From contig CAJUCD010000017.1 in the NCBI GenBank assembly GCA_910585045.1, positions 1 to 20,800 of the forward strand: a DNA stretch of 20,800 bases, in the 5' to 3' direction. This document shows positions 6,328 through 12,995 of the stretch, piece by piece (position 1 is the stretch's first letter; every line of letters begins with the position of its first letter). The notes under the pieces are model-generated. The model was not told the DNA's origin. It saw only the letters and a program-made list of their open reading frames with translations, and did no database searches. Made by a program: the position numbers and the translations under genes. Origin of the DNA: an uncultured Bacilli bacterium (GTDB taxonomy: Bacteria; Bacillota_I; Bacilli_A; RF39; UBA660).

Positions 6328-9141
6328 ATGGATAAAATAATTGTTAAAGGAGCCCGAGAAAATAATCTAAAAAATGTTAGTATTGAACTGCCTAAAAATA
6401 AACTAATAGTTATGACTGGAGTTTCTGGTAGTGGTAAATCATCTTTAGCTTTTGATACTATATTTGCAGAAGGTCAAAGAAGATATGTTGAAAGTTTAAG
6501 TGCTTATGCCAGACAATTTATTGGAATTAGTGAAAAACCTGATGTTGATTCTATTGAAGGACTAAGTCCTAGTATTTCTATCGATCAAAAAACAACTAAT
6601 AAAAACCCTCGTAGTACAGTTGGAACAATAACTGAAATATATGACTATTTGAGATTATTATATGCTAGAATCGGAATCCCTTATTGTCCTACTCATAATA
6701 TTCCTATTGCTAGACAATCAATTGAAGAAATGACTAATAAAGTTATGGAATTAGAAACTGGAACTAAATTAGAAATTATGGCGCCAGTTGTCCATGGTGA
6801 AAAAGGAAGTCATAAAGACTTATTAGACGACTTGCGAAAAGAAGGATATTCACGTGTTCGCGTCAACGGAAAAAATTACACGTTAGATGAAGAAATAGTT
6901 CTTGAAAAAAATATTAAAGATAATATTGACGTTGTTGTGGACAGAGTTGTTCTATCAAGTGAAGAAAGAAGTCGTATTTTTGAAGCTATTGAAACTAGTA
7001 CTAAACTTGCGAATGGTAAAGTGTTAATTCACATCATTGATGGTGAAGAATTATTAATGAGCGAATCTTATGCTTGTCCCAATTGTAATTTTTCATTACC
7101 TGAATTAGAACCACGCCTCTTTTCTTTTAATGCTCCTTATGGTGCATGTCCAGAATGTAAAGGACTAGGCACAAAATTAAAAATCGGCGAAGCCCTACTT
7201 ATGCCAGATAAGGACAAAAACATTTTAGATGGTATTAGAACAATAAATAATGAATACAATATTGATACTATGCAATTAAACACTGTTTGTGAATTTTATA
7301 ATATTGATATTAAAAAGCCTATTAAAGATTATACTAGAAAAGAATTAGATATTATATTGTATGGTTCAAAAGACAAAATGGATTTTAAATATACTTCTAA
7401 AAATGGTAATGTTCGCTATACAAACGATTATTTTGAAGGAGTTATCACAACTCTAGAACGTCGCTATTTAGAAACATCTAGTAGTTGGCGTAGAGAATGG
7501 CTAGAAACATTTATGGTAGAGTCCCCTTGTCCTATATGTCATGGTGCCCGTCTTGCCAACTATGTTTTAGCAGTTAAAATAAATAAAAAAAATATTTATG
7601 AAATTACAAATTTTAGTATTTTAGAGCTAAGAGAGTTTATTGGAAATCTAAAACTAACTAACGAACAAAAAGAAATTAGTGGGCTTGTTACTAAAGAAAT
7701 TTTAAATAGACTAGATTTTCTTATAAACGTCGGTTTAGGTTATCTAACATTATCTAGAAATGCTGGTACTTTATCTGGTGGCGAAGCACAACGTATTCGT
7801 TTGGCTACTCAAATAGGTTCTAAATTATCTGGCGTTTTATATGTACTTGATGAACCTAGTATTGGACTTCATCAAAAAGATAATGAAAAACTTATTAAAG
7901 CTTTACAAGAAATGCGCGACTTAGGCAATACTTTAATAGTTGTTGAGCACGATACCGATACAATGTTAGCAAGTGATTTTTTAGTAGATATAGGACCTGG
8001 TGCAGGTGAATTTGGTGGTGAAATTATTGCTTATGGAACCCCAAAAGAAGTTATGCAAAATAAAAACTCCCTTACTGGAAAATATTTAAGTGGTGAATAC
8101 TCTATTGAAACGCCTAAAAAAAGACGTAAAGGAAATGGTAAAGCAATAAAAATAGTTAAAGCTAATGAAAATAACTTAAAAAATATAAATGTAGAAATAC
8201 CTTTAAATAAATTTGTTTGTATTACAGGTGTTTCAGGAAGTGGTAAATCTACATTAATAAATGAAATTCTTTATAAAACTTTAGCCGTAAAAATTAATGG
8301 TTCAAAACAAATTCCAGGCTTATGCAAAGAAATTAAAAATATTGATTATCTCGATAAAGTAATTCAAATCACTCAAGATGCTATTGGTAGAACCCCTCGT
8401 AGTAATCCTGCAACATATGTTGGGGTATTTGATGATATTAGAGACGTATTTACCAATACCAAAGAAGCCAAAATGCGAGGATATGATAAAGGAAGATTTT
8501 CTTTTAACGTAAAAGGCGGAAGATGTGAAGCTTGTTGGGGAGATGGCGTTAAAAAAATAGAAATGCATTTCTTACCTGACGTATATGTTCCATGCGATAT
8601 CTGCGGTGGAAAAAGATACAACAAAGAAACTTTAGACATAAAATTTAAAGATAAAAACATCGCTGACGTTTTAGATATGCGTGTATCAGAAGCTTTAAAA
8701 TTCTTTGAAAATATTCCTAAAGTTTACAATAAACTAAAAATTATGGAAGAAGTAGGTTTAGCATATATTAAACTTGGGCAATCTGCCCCTACTTTATCTG
8801 GTGGTGAAGCTGGTCGTGTAAAATTAGCAAAAGAATTGCAAAAAAAGCCTACTGGTAAAAGTTTATTTATTCTTGATGAACCAACTACAGGACTTCATAG
8901 TGATGATATTAAAAAATTATTAAACATTCTAAATCGTATAGTCGATAATGGCGATACTGTGCTTGTAATTGAACATAATCTTGATGTTATAAAAGTAGCA
9001 GATCATATTATTGATTTAGGTCCTGAAGGTGGAAACAAAGGTGGCGAAATTGTTGCTACTGGAACTCCTGAACAAGTAGCAAAAAATCCTAATTCTTATA
9101 CAGGAAAATTTTTAGCTAAAATATTAAATACAAAGAAATAA
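6328..9141 (+). CDS. uvrA: Excinuclease ABC subunit A (UvrA)
   Basis: A 937-residue protein, full length for UvrA, the damage-sensing ABC-type ATPase dimer of nucleotide excision repair that loads UvrB. In order: Walker A1 GVSGSGKS (31-38), insertion domain with a CxxC pair at 250/253 and a second at 274/277, signature LSGGEAQ (482-488) with LDEPSIGLH, second Walker A GVSGSGKS (634 on), C-terminal zinc module with Cys 733, 736, 756 and 759, then LSGGEAG (823-829) and LDEPTTGLH. The usual Gln of the second signature (GGEAQR) is Gly829 here. The ribosome site AAGGAG is 8 nt before the ATG. uvrB and uvrC are not adjacent. No terminator follows; the RNA array promoter begins 25 nt after the stop. 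Confidence 0.97.
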   Translation: MDKIIVKGARENNLKNVSIELPKNKLIVMTGVSGSGKSSLAFDTIFAEGQRRYVESLSAYARQFIGISEKPDVDSIEGLSPSISIDQKTTNKNPRSTVGTITEIYDYLRLLYARIGIPYCPTHNIPIARQSIEEMTNKVMELETGTKLEIMAPVVHGEKGSHKDLLDDLRKEGYSRVRVNGKNYTLDEEIVLEKNIKDNIDVVVDRVVLSSEERSRIFEAIETSTKLANGKVLIHIIDGEELLMSESYACPNCNFSLPELEPRLFSFNAPYGACPECKGLGTKLKIGEALLMPDKDKNILDGIRTINNEYNIDTMQLNTVCEFYNIDIKKPIKDYTRKELDIILYGSKDKMDFKYTSKNGNVRYTNDYFEGVITTLERRYLETSSSWRREWLETFMVESPCPICHGARLANYVLAVKINKKNIYEITNFSILELREFIGNLKLTNEQKEISGLVTKEILNRLDFLINVGLGYLTLSRNAGTLSGGEAQRIRLATQIGSKLSGVLYVLDEPSIGLHQKDNEKLIKALQEMRDLGNTLIVVEHDTDTMLASDFLVDIGPGAGEFGGEIIAYGTPKEVMQNKNSLTGKYLSGEYSIETPKKRRKGNGKAIKIVKANENNLKNINVEIPLNKFVCITGVSGSGKSTLINEILYKTLAVKINGSKQIPGLCKEIKNIDYLDKVIQITQDAIGRTPRSNPATYVGVFDDIRDVFTNTKEAKMRGYDKGRFSFNVKGGRCEACWGDGVKKIEMHFLPDVYVPCDICGGKRYNKETLDIKFKDKNIADVLDMRVSEALKFFENIPKVYNKLKIMEEVGLAYIKLGQSAPTLSGGEAGRVKLAKELQKKPTGKSLFILDEPTTGLHSDDIKKLLNILNRIVDNGDTVLVIEHNLDVIKVADHIIDLGPEGGNKGGEIVATGTPEQVAKNPNSYTGKFLAKILNTKK

Positions 9142-9178
9142 CTTTATATTTAAGTACTAATAATATATAATAAAAGAT

Positions 9179-9453
9179 GGTTAATCTACATTTCACACAC
9201 ATGTCTCCGTACAATTGGAATGGTCCTAACAGTTGGGCTAACGTGTTCTATGTGACTTCGAATGGCTACCTCAACACAAACATCGTGAACGGCACATATG
9301 GTGTACGCCCAATACCTTTTTTAAACTCACATACTAAGTTATGGCAAAGTATAGCAGCATTAAGGTACAAGATTAATCTCTAGATTTATTCTTAAAAAAA
9401 TGATATTGATATTTTATATCAGAAGAATATAAAATTATTACAATATCTTTTTT
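9179..9453 (+). ncRNA. Array unit 1 (class A), template-like RNA
   Basis: The -10 box TATAAT is at 9166-9171. End helix P1 is GGTTAATCT (9179-9187) with AGATTAATC (9370-9378). The core at 9204-9311 is 36 codons, beginning SPYNWNG and ending YGVRP. This unit carries the TACCTT / AAGGTA version of helix P2, shared with units 9 and 11. The terminator pairs GATATTG (9402-9408) with CAATATC (9441-9447), has an inner stem ATTTTATAT / ATATAAAAT, and ends in six T. The codons after CTC are AAC ACA AAC ATC, an exception to the usual AAC-rich pattern. An ORF can be read from ATG 9177, but that ATG is upstream of the predicted start and has no ribosome site. Confidence 0.8.
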
Positions 9454-9473
9454 ATTTTGCTATAATTATAATT

Positions 9474-9751
9474 GGTTAATCTAATAAAGAGCAAATGTCT
9501 CCGTATGGTTTCTTAACCAATAACACATATCCCGCTCACGTGTTCTTTGTGAATACGAGTGGCTACCTCAGCAACGCGAACGTGAACAACACTGTAATTG
9601 GTGTACGCCCAATATCCTTTTATAACTCATATACTAAGTTACGACAAAGTATAGCAGAACTAGGATACAAGATTAACCATTAGCTATATGCTAAAACATC
9701 TAAAAGTTGATACTTTATATCCAAGTATGTAGAGTTATTACAACTTTTTTT
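9474..9751 (+). ncRNA. Array unit 2 (class A), template-like RNA
   Basis: An extended -10 box TGCTATAAT has its hexamer at 9461-9466. P1 pairs perfectly over nine bases: GGTTAATCT (9474-9482) with AGATTAACC (9670-9678). The core at 9498-9611 is 38 codons, beginning SPYGFLTNN, with a divergent 5' half and CAC instead of AAC before GTG TTC. The terminator pairs AAAGTTG (9703-9709) with CAACTTT (9741-9747). Its inner stem ACTTTATAT pairs with ATGTAGAGT using two G-U pairs, which fits selection on RNA rather than on duplex DNA. Confidence 0.8.
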
Positions 9752-9788
9752 AGTTTACTAAAAATAAATATTATTATATAATTTTAAT

Positions 9789-10064
9789 GGTTAATCTAAC
9801 ACATTATGTCTCCGTACTATATGAACGTTGGTACTTCTAACAGTTGGGCTAACGTGTTCGCTGTGAATTCGAATGGCTACCTCGACTGGAACAACGTGAA
9901 CAACACGATTGGTGTGCGCCCAATATCCTTTTATAACTCATATACTAAGTTATGACAAAGTATAGCAGAATTAGGATACAAGATTAATCTCTAGCTATTT
10001 GCTAAAACATATAAACATTGATGTTTAATATCTCGTATATTTTAACTACTACAATGTTTTTTTT
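9789..10064 (+). ncRNA. Array unit 3 (class A), closest in length to the right-edge gene
   Basis: The -10 box TATAAT is at 9777-9782. P1 is 9789-9797 with 9981-9989. The core at 9809-9922 is 38 codons, beginning SPYYMNVGTS. It aligns without gaps to 20121-20234 of the right-edge gene (SPHFMDVGTS there), including 17 identical bases ending in GGCTACCTC. The frame after the core stops at TGA inside the structured domain, so it cannot encode a tail. The terminator pairs AAACATTG (10013-10020) with CAATGTTT (10052-10059), followed by T residues. Confidence 0.8.
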
Positions 10065-10099
10065 ATTTTCATTTAAAACTATAAATGTTATACTAATAT

Positions 10100-10390
10100 G
10101 GGAATATCTACCACGTAAGAGTTGGTCATCTCCGAACTATTGGTATTATTATAGTTCGACTAGTCTTAACGCTAACGTGTTCCGTGTGGATACGAATGGC
10201 TACCTCAACAACTATAACGTGCACAGCACTACACCTGGTGTGCGCCCAATATCCTTTTATAACTCATATACTAAGCTAAGGCAAAGTACAGCAGAATTAG
10301 GATACAAGATATTTCCTTAAGTTACAACTTTAAATAAATAGAGACTGATGCTTAGTATCAAGTATATTAAACTATTACAGTTTCTTTTTT
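10100..10390 (+). ncRNA. Array unit 4 (class B), template-like RNA
   Basis: An extended -10 box TGTTATACT has its hexamer at 10089-10094. P1 is GGGAATATCT (10100-10109) with AGATATTTCC (10307-10316), one G-U pair. The leader starts ACCAC, as in all class B units, and has no start codon at the core. The core at 10129-10248 is 40 codons and contains SPNYWYYYSSTSLNANVF. The P3 helix is imperfect here (AGTACA instead of AGTATA). The terminator pairs GAGACTG (10341-10347) with CAGTTTC (10378-10384): the usual TTG/CAA closing pairs have become CTG/CAG together. Confidence 0.8.
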
Positions 10391-10426
10391 ATTTACTAAA
10401 AATAAATATTATTATATAATTTTAAT

Positions 10427-10700
10427 GGTTAATCTAATTTATGTTAGTGAGATTGTCTCCGAACATGTGGAATGGCTATAACGCTAACGTGTTCTATGTG
10501 TATTCGGATGGCAACCTCAACAACGCCAACGTGAACTGGGCTGGAGCTGGTGTGCGCCCAATATCCTTTTATAACTCATATACTAAGTTATGACAAAGTA
10601 TAGCAGAATTAGGATACAAGATTAATCTCTAGCTATATGCTAAAACACTTAAGCATTGATGTTTAATATCTTGTATATTTAAACTATTACAATGTTTTTT
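10427..10700 (+). ncRNA. Array unit 5 (class A), template-like RNA
   Basis: The -10 box TATAAT is at 10415-10420. P1 is 10427-10435 with 10619-10627. The core at 10456-10560 is 35 codons, beginning SPNMWNGYN; the position equivalent to ATG is TTG. GAT replaces AAT in the otherwise common SNG triplet (SDG). The frame stops at TGA in the structured domain. The terminator pairs AAGCATTG (10651-10658) with CAATGTTT (10690-10697) through one G-U pair. Confidence 0.8.
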
Positions 10701-10737
10701 CATTTTAAAATAAATAAAAAAATGATATACTAAAATA

Positions 10738-11027
10738 GGAATATCTACCACGTAAGAGTTAGTCATCTCCGAACTATTGGTATTATTATAGTTCATCTAG
10801 TCTTAACGCTAACGTGTTCCGTGTGGATGCGAATGGCTACCTCAACAACACCAACGTGAACTGGACTGGAGCAGGTGTGCGCCCAATATCCTTTTATAAC
10901 TCATATATTAAGCTATGGCAAAGTATAGTAGAACTAGGATACAAGATATTTCCTTAAGTTATAAACTTTAAATATTTAAAAGCTGATATTTTATATCATA
11001 AGTATATAAAATTACTACAGCTTTTTT
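10738..11027 (+). ncRNA. Array unit 6 (class B), template-like RNA
   Basis: An extended -10 box TGATATACT has its hexamer at 10726-10731. P1 is GGAATATCT (10738-10746) with AGATATTTCC (10944-10953), one bulged base. The core at 10766-10885 is 40 codons, nearly identical to unit 4 in its first half and to unit 5 in its last codons (AAC TGG xCT GGA), as expected if units exchange segments. P3 has TATATT with AGTATA, using a G-U pair. The terminator pairs AAAAGCTG (10978-10985) with CAGCTTTT (11018-11025), with a perfect nine-base inner stem. Confidence 0.8.
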
Positions 11028-11063
11028 ATTTACTTAAGCTCAAGTATATTATATAATTTTAAT

Positions 11064-11334
11064 GGTTAATCTAACACATTATGTCTCCGTACTATTGGAA
11101 TGCTACTAACAGTAACGCTAACGTGTTCTTTGTGAATTCGAGTGGCAACCTCACCAACGGCAACGTGAACAACACCACACGCGGTGTGCGCCCAATATCC
11201 TTTTATAACTCACATACTAAGTTATGGCAAAGTATAGCAGAATTAGGATACAAGATTAATCTATAGCTATTTGCTAAAACATATGAACATTGATGCCTTG
11301 TATCTCGCATACAACGACTATTACAATGTTTTTT
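11064..11334 (+). ncRNA. Array unit 7 (class A), best example of the consensus
   Basis: The -10 box TATAAT is at 11052-11057. P1 is 11064-11072 with 11253-11261. The core at 11084-11194 is 37 codons with eight AAC and two AAT, and 56 of 111 bases are G or C. P2 is TATCCT (11196-11201) with AGGATA (11245-11250); P3 is ATACT (11214-11218) with AGTAT (11231-11235). The terminator pairs GAACATTG (11285-11292) with CAATGTTT (11324-11331). Its inner stem is TTGTAT / ATACAA, where unit 3 and its relatives have a TAATAT-type stem. Confidence 0.85.
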
Positions 11335-11370
11335 ATTTTCATTTAAAAATATAAGTGTTATACTAAATAA

Positions 11371-11657
11371 GGGAATATCTACCACAATCAAGTTGTCTCC
11401 GAACCAGTGGTATTATTATAATTCGTCTAATTATAACGCTCAAGTGTTCTTTGTGAATTCGAATGGCTTCCTCAACAACACGAACGTGAACGCTAGCGGA
11501 GTTGGTGTGCGCCCAATATCCTTTTATAACTCATATACTAAGTTATGGCAAAGTATAGTAGAACTAGGATACAAGATATTTCCTTAAGAATTAAATCTTT
11601 AAAAAAATAAAAGCTGATGTTAAGTATCTAGCATACTAAACTACAACAGTTTTTTTA
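11371..11657 (+). ncRNA. Array unit 8 (class B), template-like RNA
   Basis: An extended -10 box TGTTATACT has its hexamer at 11359-11364. P1 is GGGAATATCT (11371-11380) with AGATATTTCC (11574-11583). The core at 11396-11515 is 40 codons, beginning SPNQWYYYNSSN; the ATG position is TTG. CAA instead of AAC precedes GTG TTC. The terminator pairs AAAAGCTG (11609-11616) with CAGTTTTT (11647-11654) with a G-U pair, and the inner stem has AGTAT / ATACT where unit 4 has AGTAT / ATATT. Confidence 0.8.
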
Positions 11658-11692
11658 TTTACTAAAACTCAAGTATATTATATAATCTTAAT

Positions 11693-11963
11693 GGTTAATC
11701 TAAATTATATATACATGTCTCCGAACTATTGGAACAGTAGCGGTAATGCTAACGTGTTCATTGTGAATTCGAGTGGCTTCCTCACCAACAGCAACGTGAA
11801 CAACACACGTGGTGTGCGCCCAATACCTTTTTTAAACTCACATACTAAGTCATGGCAAAGTATAGTAGCATTAAGGTACAAGATTAACCTCTAGCAATTT
11901 GCTAAAACATATAAACATTGATGTTTAATATCTTGTATATTTAAACTATTACAATGTTTTTTT
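11693..11963 (+). ncRNA. Array unit 9 (class A), template-like RNA
   Basis: The -10 box TATAAT is at 11681-11686. P1 pairs perfectly, 11693-11701 with AGATTAACC (11881-11889). The core at 11718-11822 is 35 codons, beginning SPNYWNSSGN and ending in NNTRGVRP. It carries the TACCTT / AAGGTA form of P2. The terminator pairs AAACATTG (11913-11920) with CAATGTTT (11952-11959). An ORF of 67 codons can be read through the unit, but it would start at an ATG two bases upstream of the predicted transcript start. Confidence 0.8.
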
Positions 11964-11998
11964 ATTTTCATTTAAAACCATAAATGTTATACTAATAA

Positions 11999-12289
11999 GG
12001 GAATATCTACCACCTAGGAGTAGTTGTCTCCGAACCACTGGTATTATGGAAGTTCGACTAGTCTTAACGCTCGCGTGTTCGCTGTGGATTTGAATGGCTA
12101 CCTCAACAACTGGAACGTGAACAACACTTCACCTGGTGTGCGCCCAATATCCTTTTATAACTCACATATTAAGTTACGACAAAATATAGTAGAATTAGGA
12201 TACAAGATATTTCCATAAGAATTAAATCTTTAAAAAAGTAAAAGCTGATGTCTTAAATCTTTGTATTTAAAACTACTACAGCTTTTTTT
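11999..12289 (+). ncRNA. Array unit 10 (class B), template-like RNA
   Basis: An extended -10 box TGTTATACT has its hexamer at 11988-11993. P1 is GGGAATATCT (11999-12008) with AGATATTTCC (12205-12214). The core at 12027-12146 is 40 codons, beginning SPNHWYYGSSTSL; CGC replaces AAC before GTG TTC. P3 is changed on both sides to ATATT / AATAT, a compensatory double change relative to ATACT / AGTAT elsewhere. The terminator pairs AAAGCTG (12241-12247) with CAGCTTT (12279-12285) and ends in a long T-run. Confidence 0.8.
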
Positions 12290-12325
12290 ATTTACAACAA
12301 ACTAAAATATTTATATAATTAAAGT

Positions 12326-12590
12326 GGTTAGTCTAAAAGGTTTCAAGCATTTTCCGAACCTTTGGAACGGTAACGCTTGGGTGTTCTATGTGAATTCGAA
12401 TGGCCACCTCAACAACTGGAACGTGAACAACACGCTTGGTGTGCGCCCAATACCTTTTTAAAACTCACATACTAAGTTACGACAAAGTATAGCAGCATTA
12501 AGGTACAAGACTAATCCTTAGATTTTATTCTTAAATACATGATATTGACGTTTTATTTCTCGTAATTAAAACCAATGCAATATCTTTTTT
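12326..12590 (+). ncRNA. Array unit 11 (class A variant), last and shortest core
   Basis: The -10 box TATAAT is at 12314-12319. P1 is GGTTAGTCT (12326-12334) with AGACTAATC (12508-12516): the A-to-G change on the left is matched by T-to-C on the right, and no other unit has this pair. The core at 12351-12449 begins TTTCCG and has 33 codons; TGG replaces AAC before GTG TTC. It has the TACCTT / AAGGTA form of P2, and the reading frame stops at TAA four codons after the core. The terminator pairs GATATTG (12541-12547) with CAATATC (12578-12584), followed by six T. Confidence 0.8.
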
Positions 12591-12631
12591 ATTTACAATA
12601 AAGTTTTCTTTCCATATCTTATTAAATATTG

Positions 12632-12637
12632 TATAAT
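12632..12637 (+). promoter_or_regulatory. -10 box giving a near-leaderless prepilin mRNA
   Basis: TATAAT at 12632-12637 would start transcription near 12644, about 9 nt before the prepilin ATG. TTTCCA at 12609-12614 is a weak -35 at 17 bp. No ribosome site fits in the leader. This promoter probably also drives tdk, rnr and smpB. Confidence 0.6.
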
Positions 12638-12652
12638 TATATTGTGATAATT

Positions 12653-12994
12653 ATGAATAAAAAAGGATTTACCTTAATAGAGCTACTTGCAACAATTACA
12701 ATTATAAGTATTGTTACTACTATGATAAGTATTAATATTTTTAAAGCACATGAATTTGAGAGAATGAATAACGAAAAAAAGAAAACAAAAATTATTACTT
12801 CAGCTGCATGTATATTTATTGAATTTGAAAGAAATTATAATTTAAAACAAGAATGCTTAACTACTGGCTGTGATATAAATAGTCAAGAATTAATCAAAGC
12901 TAAACTGCTTAATGAAAACGATGTGAATAACAATATAATTATCCACATTTCTAAAGAGAATCTTGAAAAACAATGTAAAATAAAGGAGAGTTAA
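12653..12994 (+). CDS. Type IV prepilin-like protein
   Basis: A 113-residue protein. Its start MNKKGFTLIELLATITII is the class III signal of type IV pilins and pseudopilins: a basic leader, cleavage expected after Gly5, mature Phe with Glu at +5, then a hydrophobic helix to about residue 30. The rest is short and polar with a few Cys (AACIF, ECLTTGC, KQCK), smaller than most major pilins, so a minor pilin or pseudopilin is likely. Prepilin peptidase and assembly ATPase are not in the window. A frame extension to 12629 lies upstream of the promoter -10 and is rejected. It sits directly after the RNA array and ends 1 nt before the tdk ATG, whose ribosome site AAGGAGAG lies in its 3' end. Confidence 0.85.
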   Translation: MNKKGFTLIELLATITIISIVTTMISINIFKAHEFERMNNEKKKTKIITSAACIFIEFERNYNLKQECLTTGCDINSQELIKAKLLNENDVNNNIIIHISKENLEKQCKIKES

Positions 12995-12995
12995 A

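Larger units (their letters stand above)
9166..12590 (+). repeat. Tandem array of 11 template-like RNA units
   Basis: Eleven direct units fill the gap between uvrA and the prepilin-like gene. Each has a TATAAT or TATACT box, a start at GG 6-7 nt later, a leader, a core from TCTCCG to CGCCCA, a conserved ~55-nt structured domain, and a two-part hairpin with a T-run. Two classes occur: A starts GGTTAATCT and ends AGATTAAYC, B starts GGAATATCT and ends AGATATTTCC. The order is A A A B A B A B A B A, and from unit 3 on the A-to-A and B-to-B distances are about 628-638 bp, so the array grew by duplication of an A+B pair. Core lengths are 108, 114, 114, 120, 105, 120, 111, 120, 105, 120 and 99, all divisible by three. 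The cores are GC-rich (unit 7: 56 of 111 bases) in a very AT-rich surrounding. Confidence 0.9.

Noticed and set aside
8320..8660. Minus-strand ORFs inside uvrA
   Set aside because: They are shadows of a fully conserved coding sequence and lack ribosome sites.
10018..10320. 100-codon ORF starting in the terminator of unit 3 and running into unit 4
   Set aside because: The start lies in a hairpin of the preceding unit and the frame crosses a terminator and a promoter before reaching the core.
9177..12218. Seven or so small ORFs of 61-100 codons ending in ...GYKIN or ...GYKIF inside the array
   Set aside because: Their ATG is upstream of the predicted transcript start or absent in sister units, no ribosome sites are seen, and the common C-terminal part is the structured P2/P3/P1 domain read as protein. 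Units 3, 5 and 11 have stops there.
9166..12590. CRISPR array
   Set aside because: Units are about 300 bp with long conserved parts and variable interiors that stay in a reading frame; there are no short direct repeats with unique spacers of fixed size and no cas genes.
9400..12590. Integron cassettes with attC-like hairpins
   Set aside because: The two-tier hairpins recall attC, but they end in T-runs, lack the GTTRRRY/RYYYAAC core sites, contain G-U pairs, and no tyrosine integrase is present.
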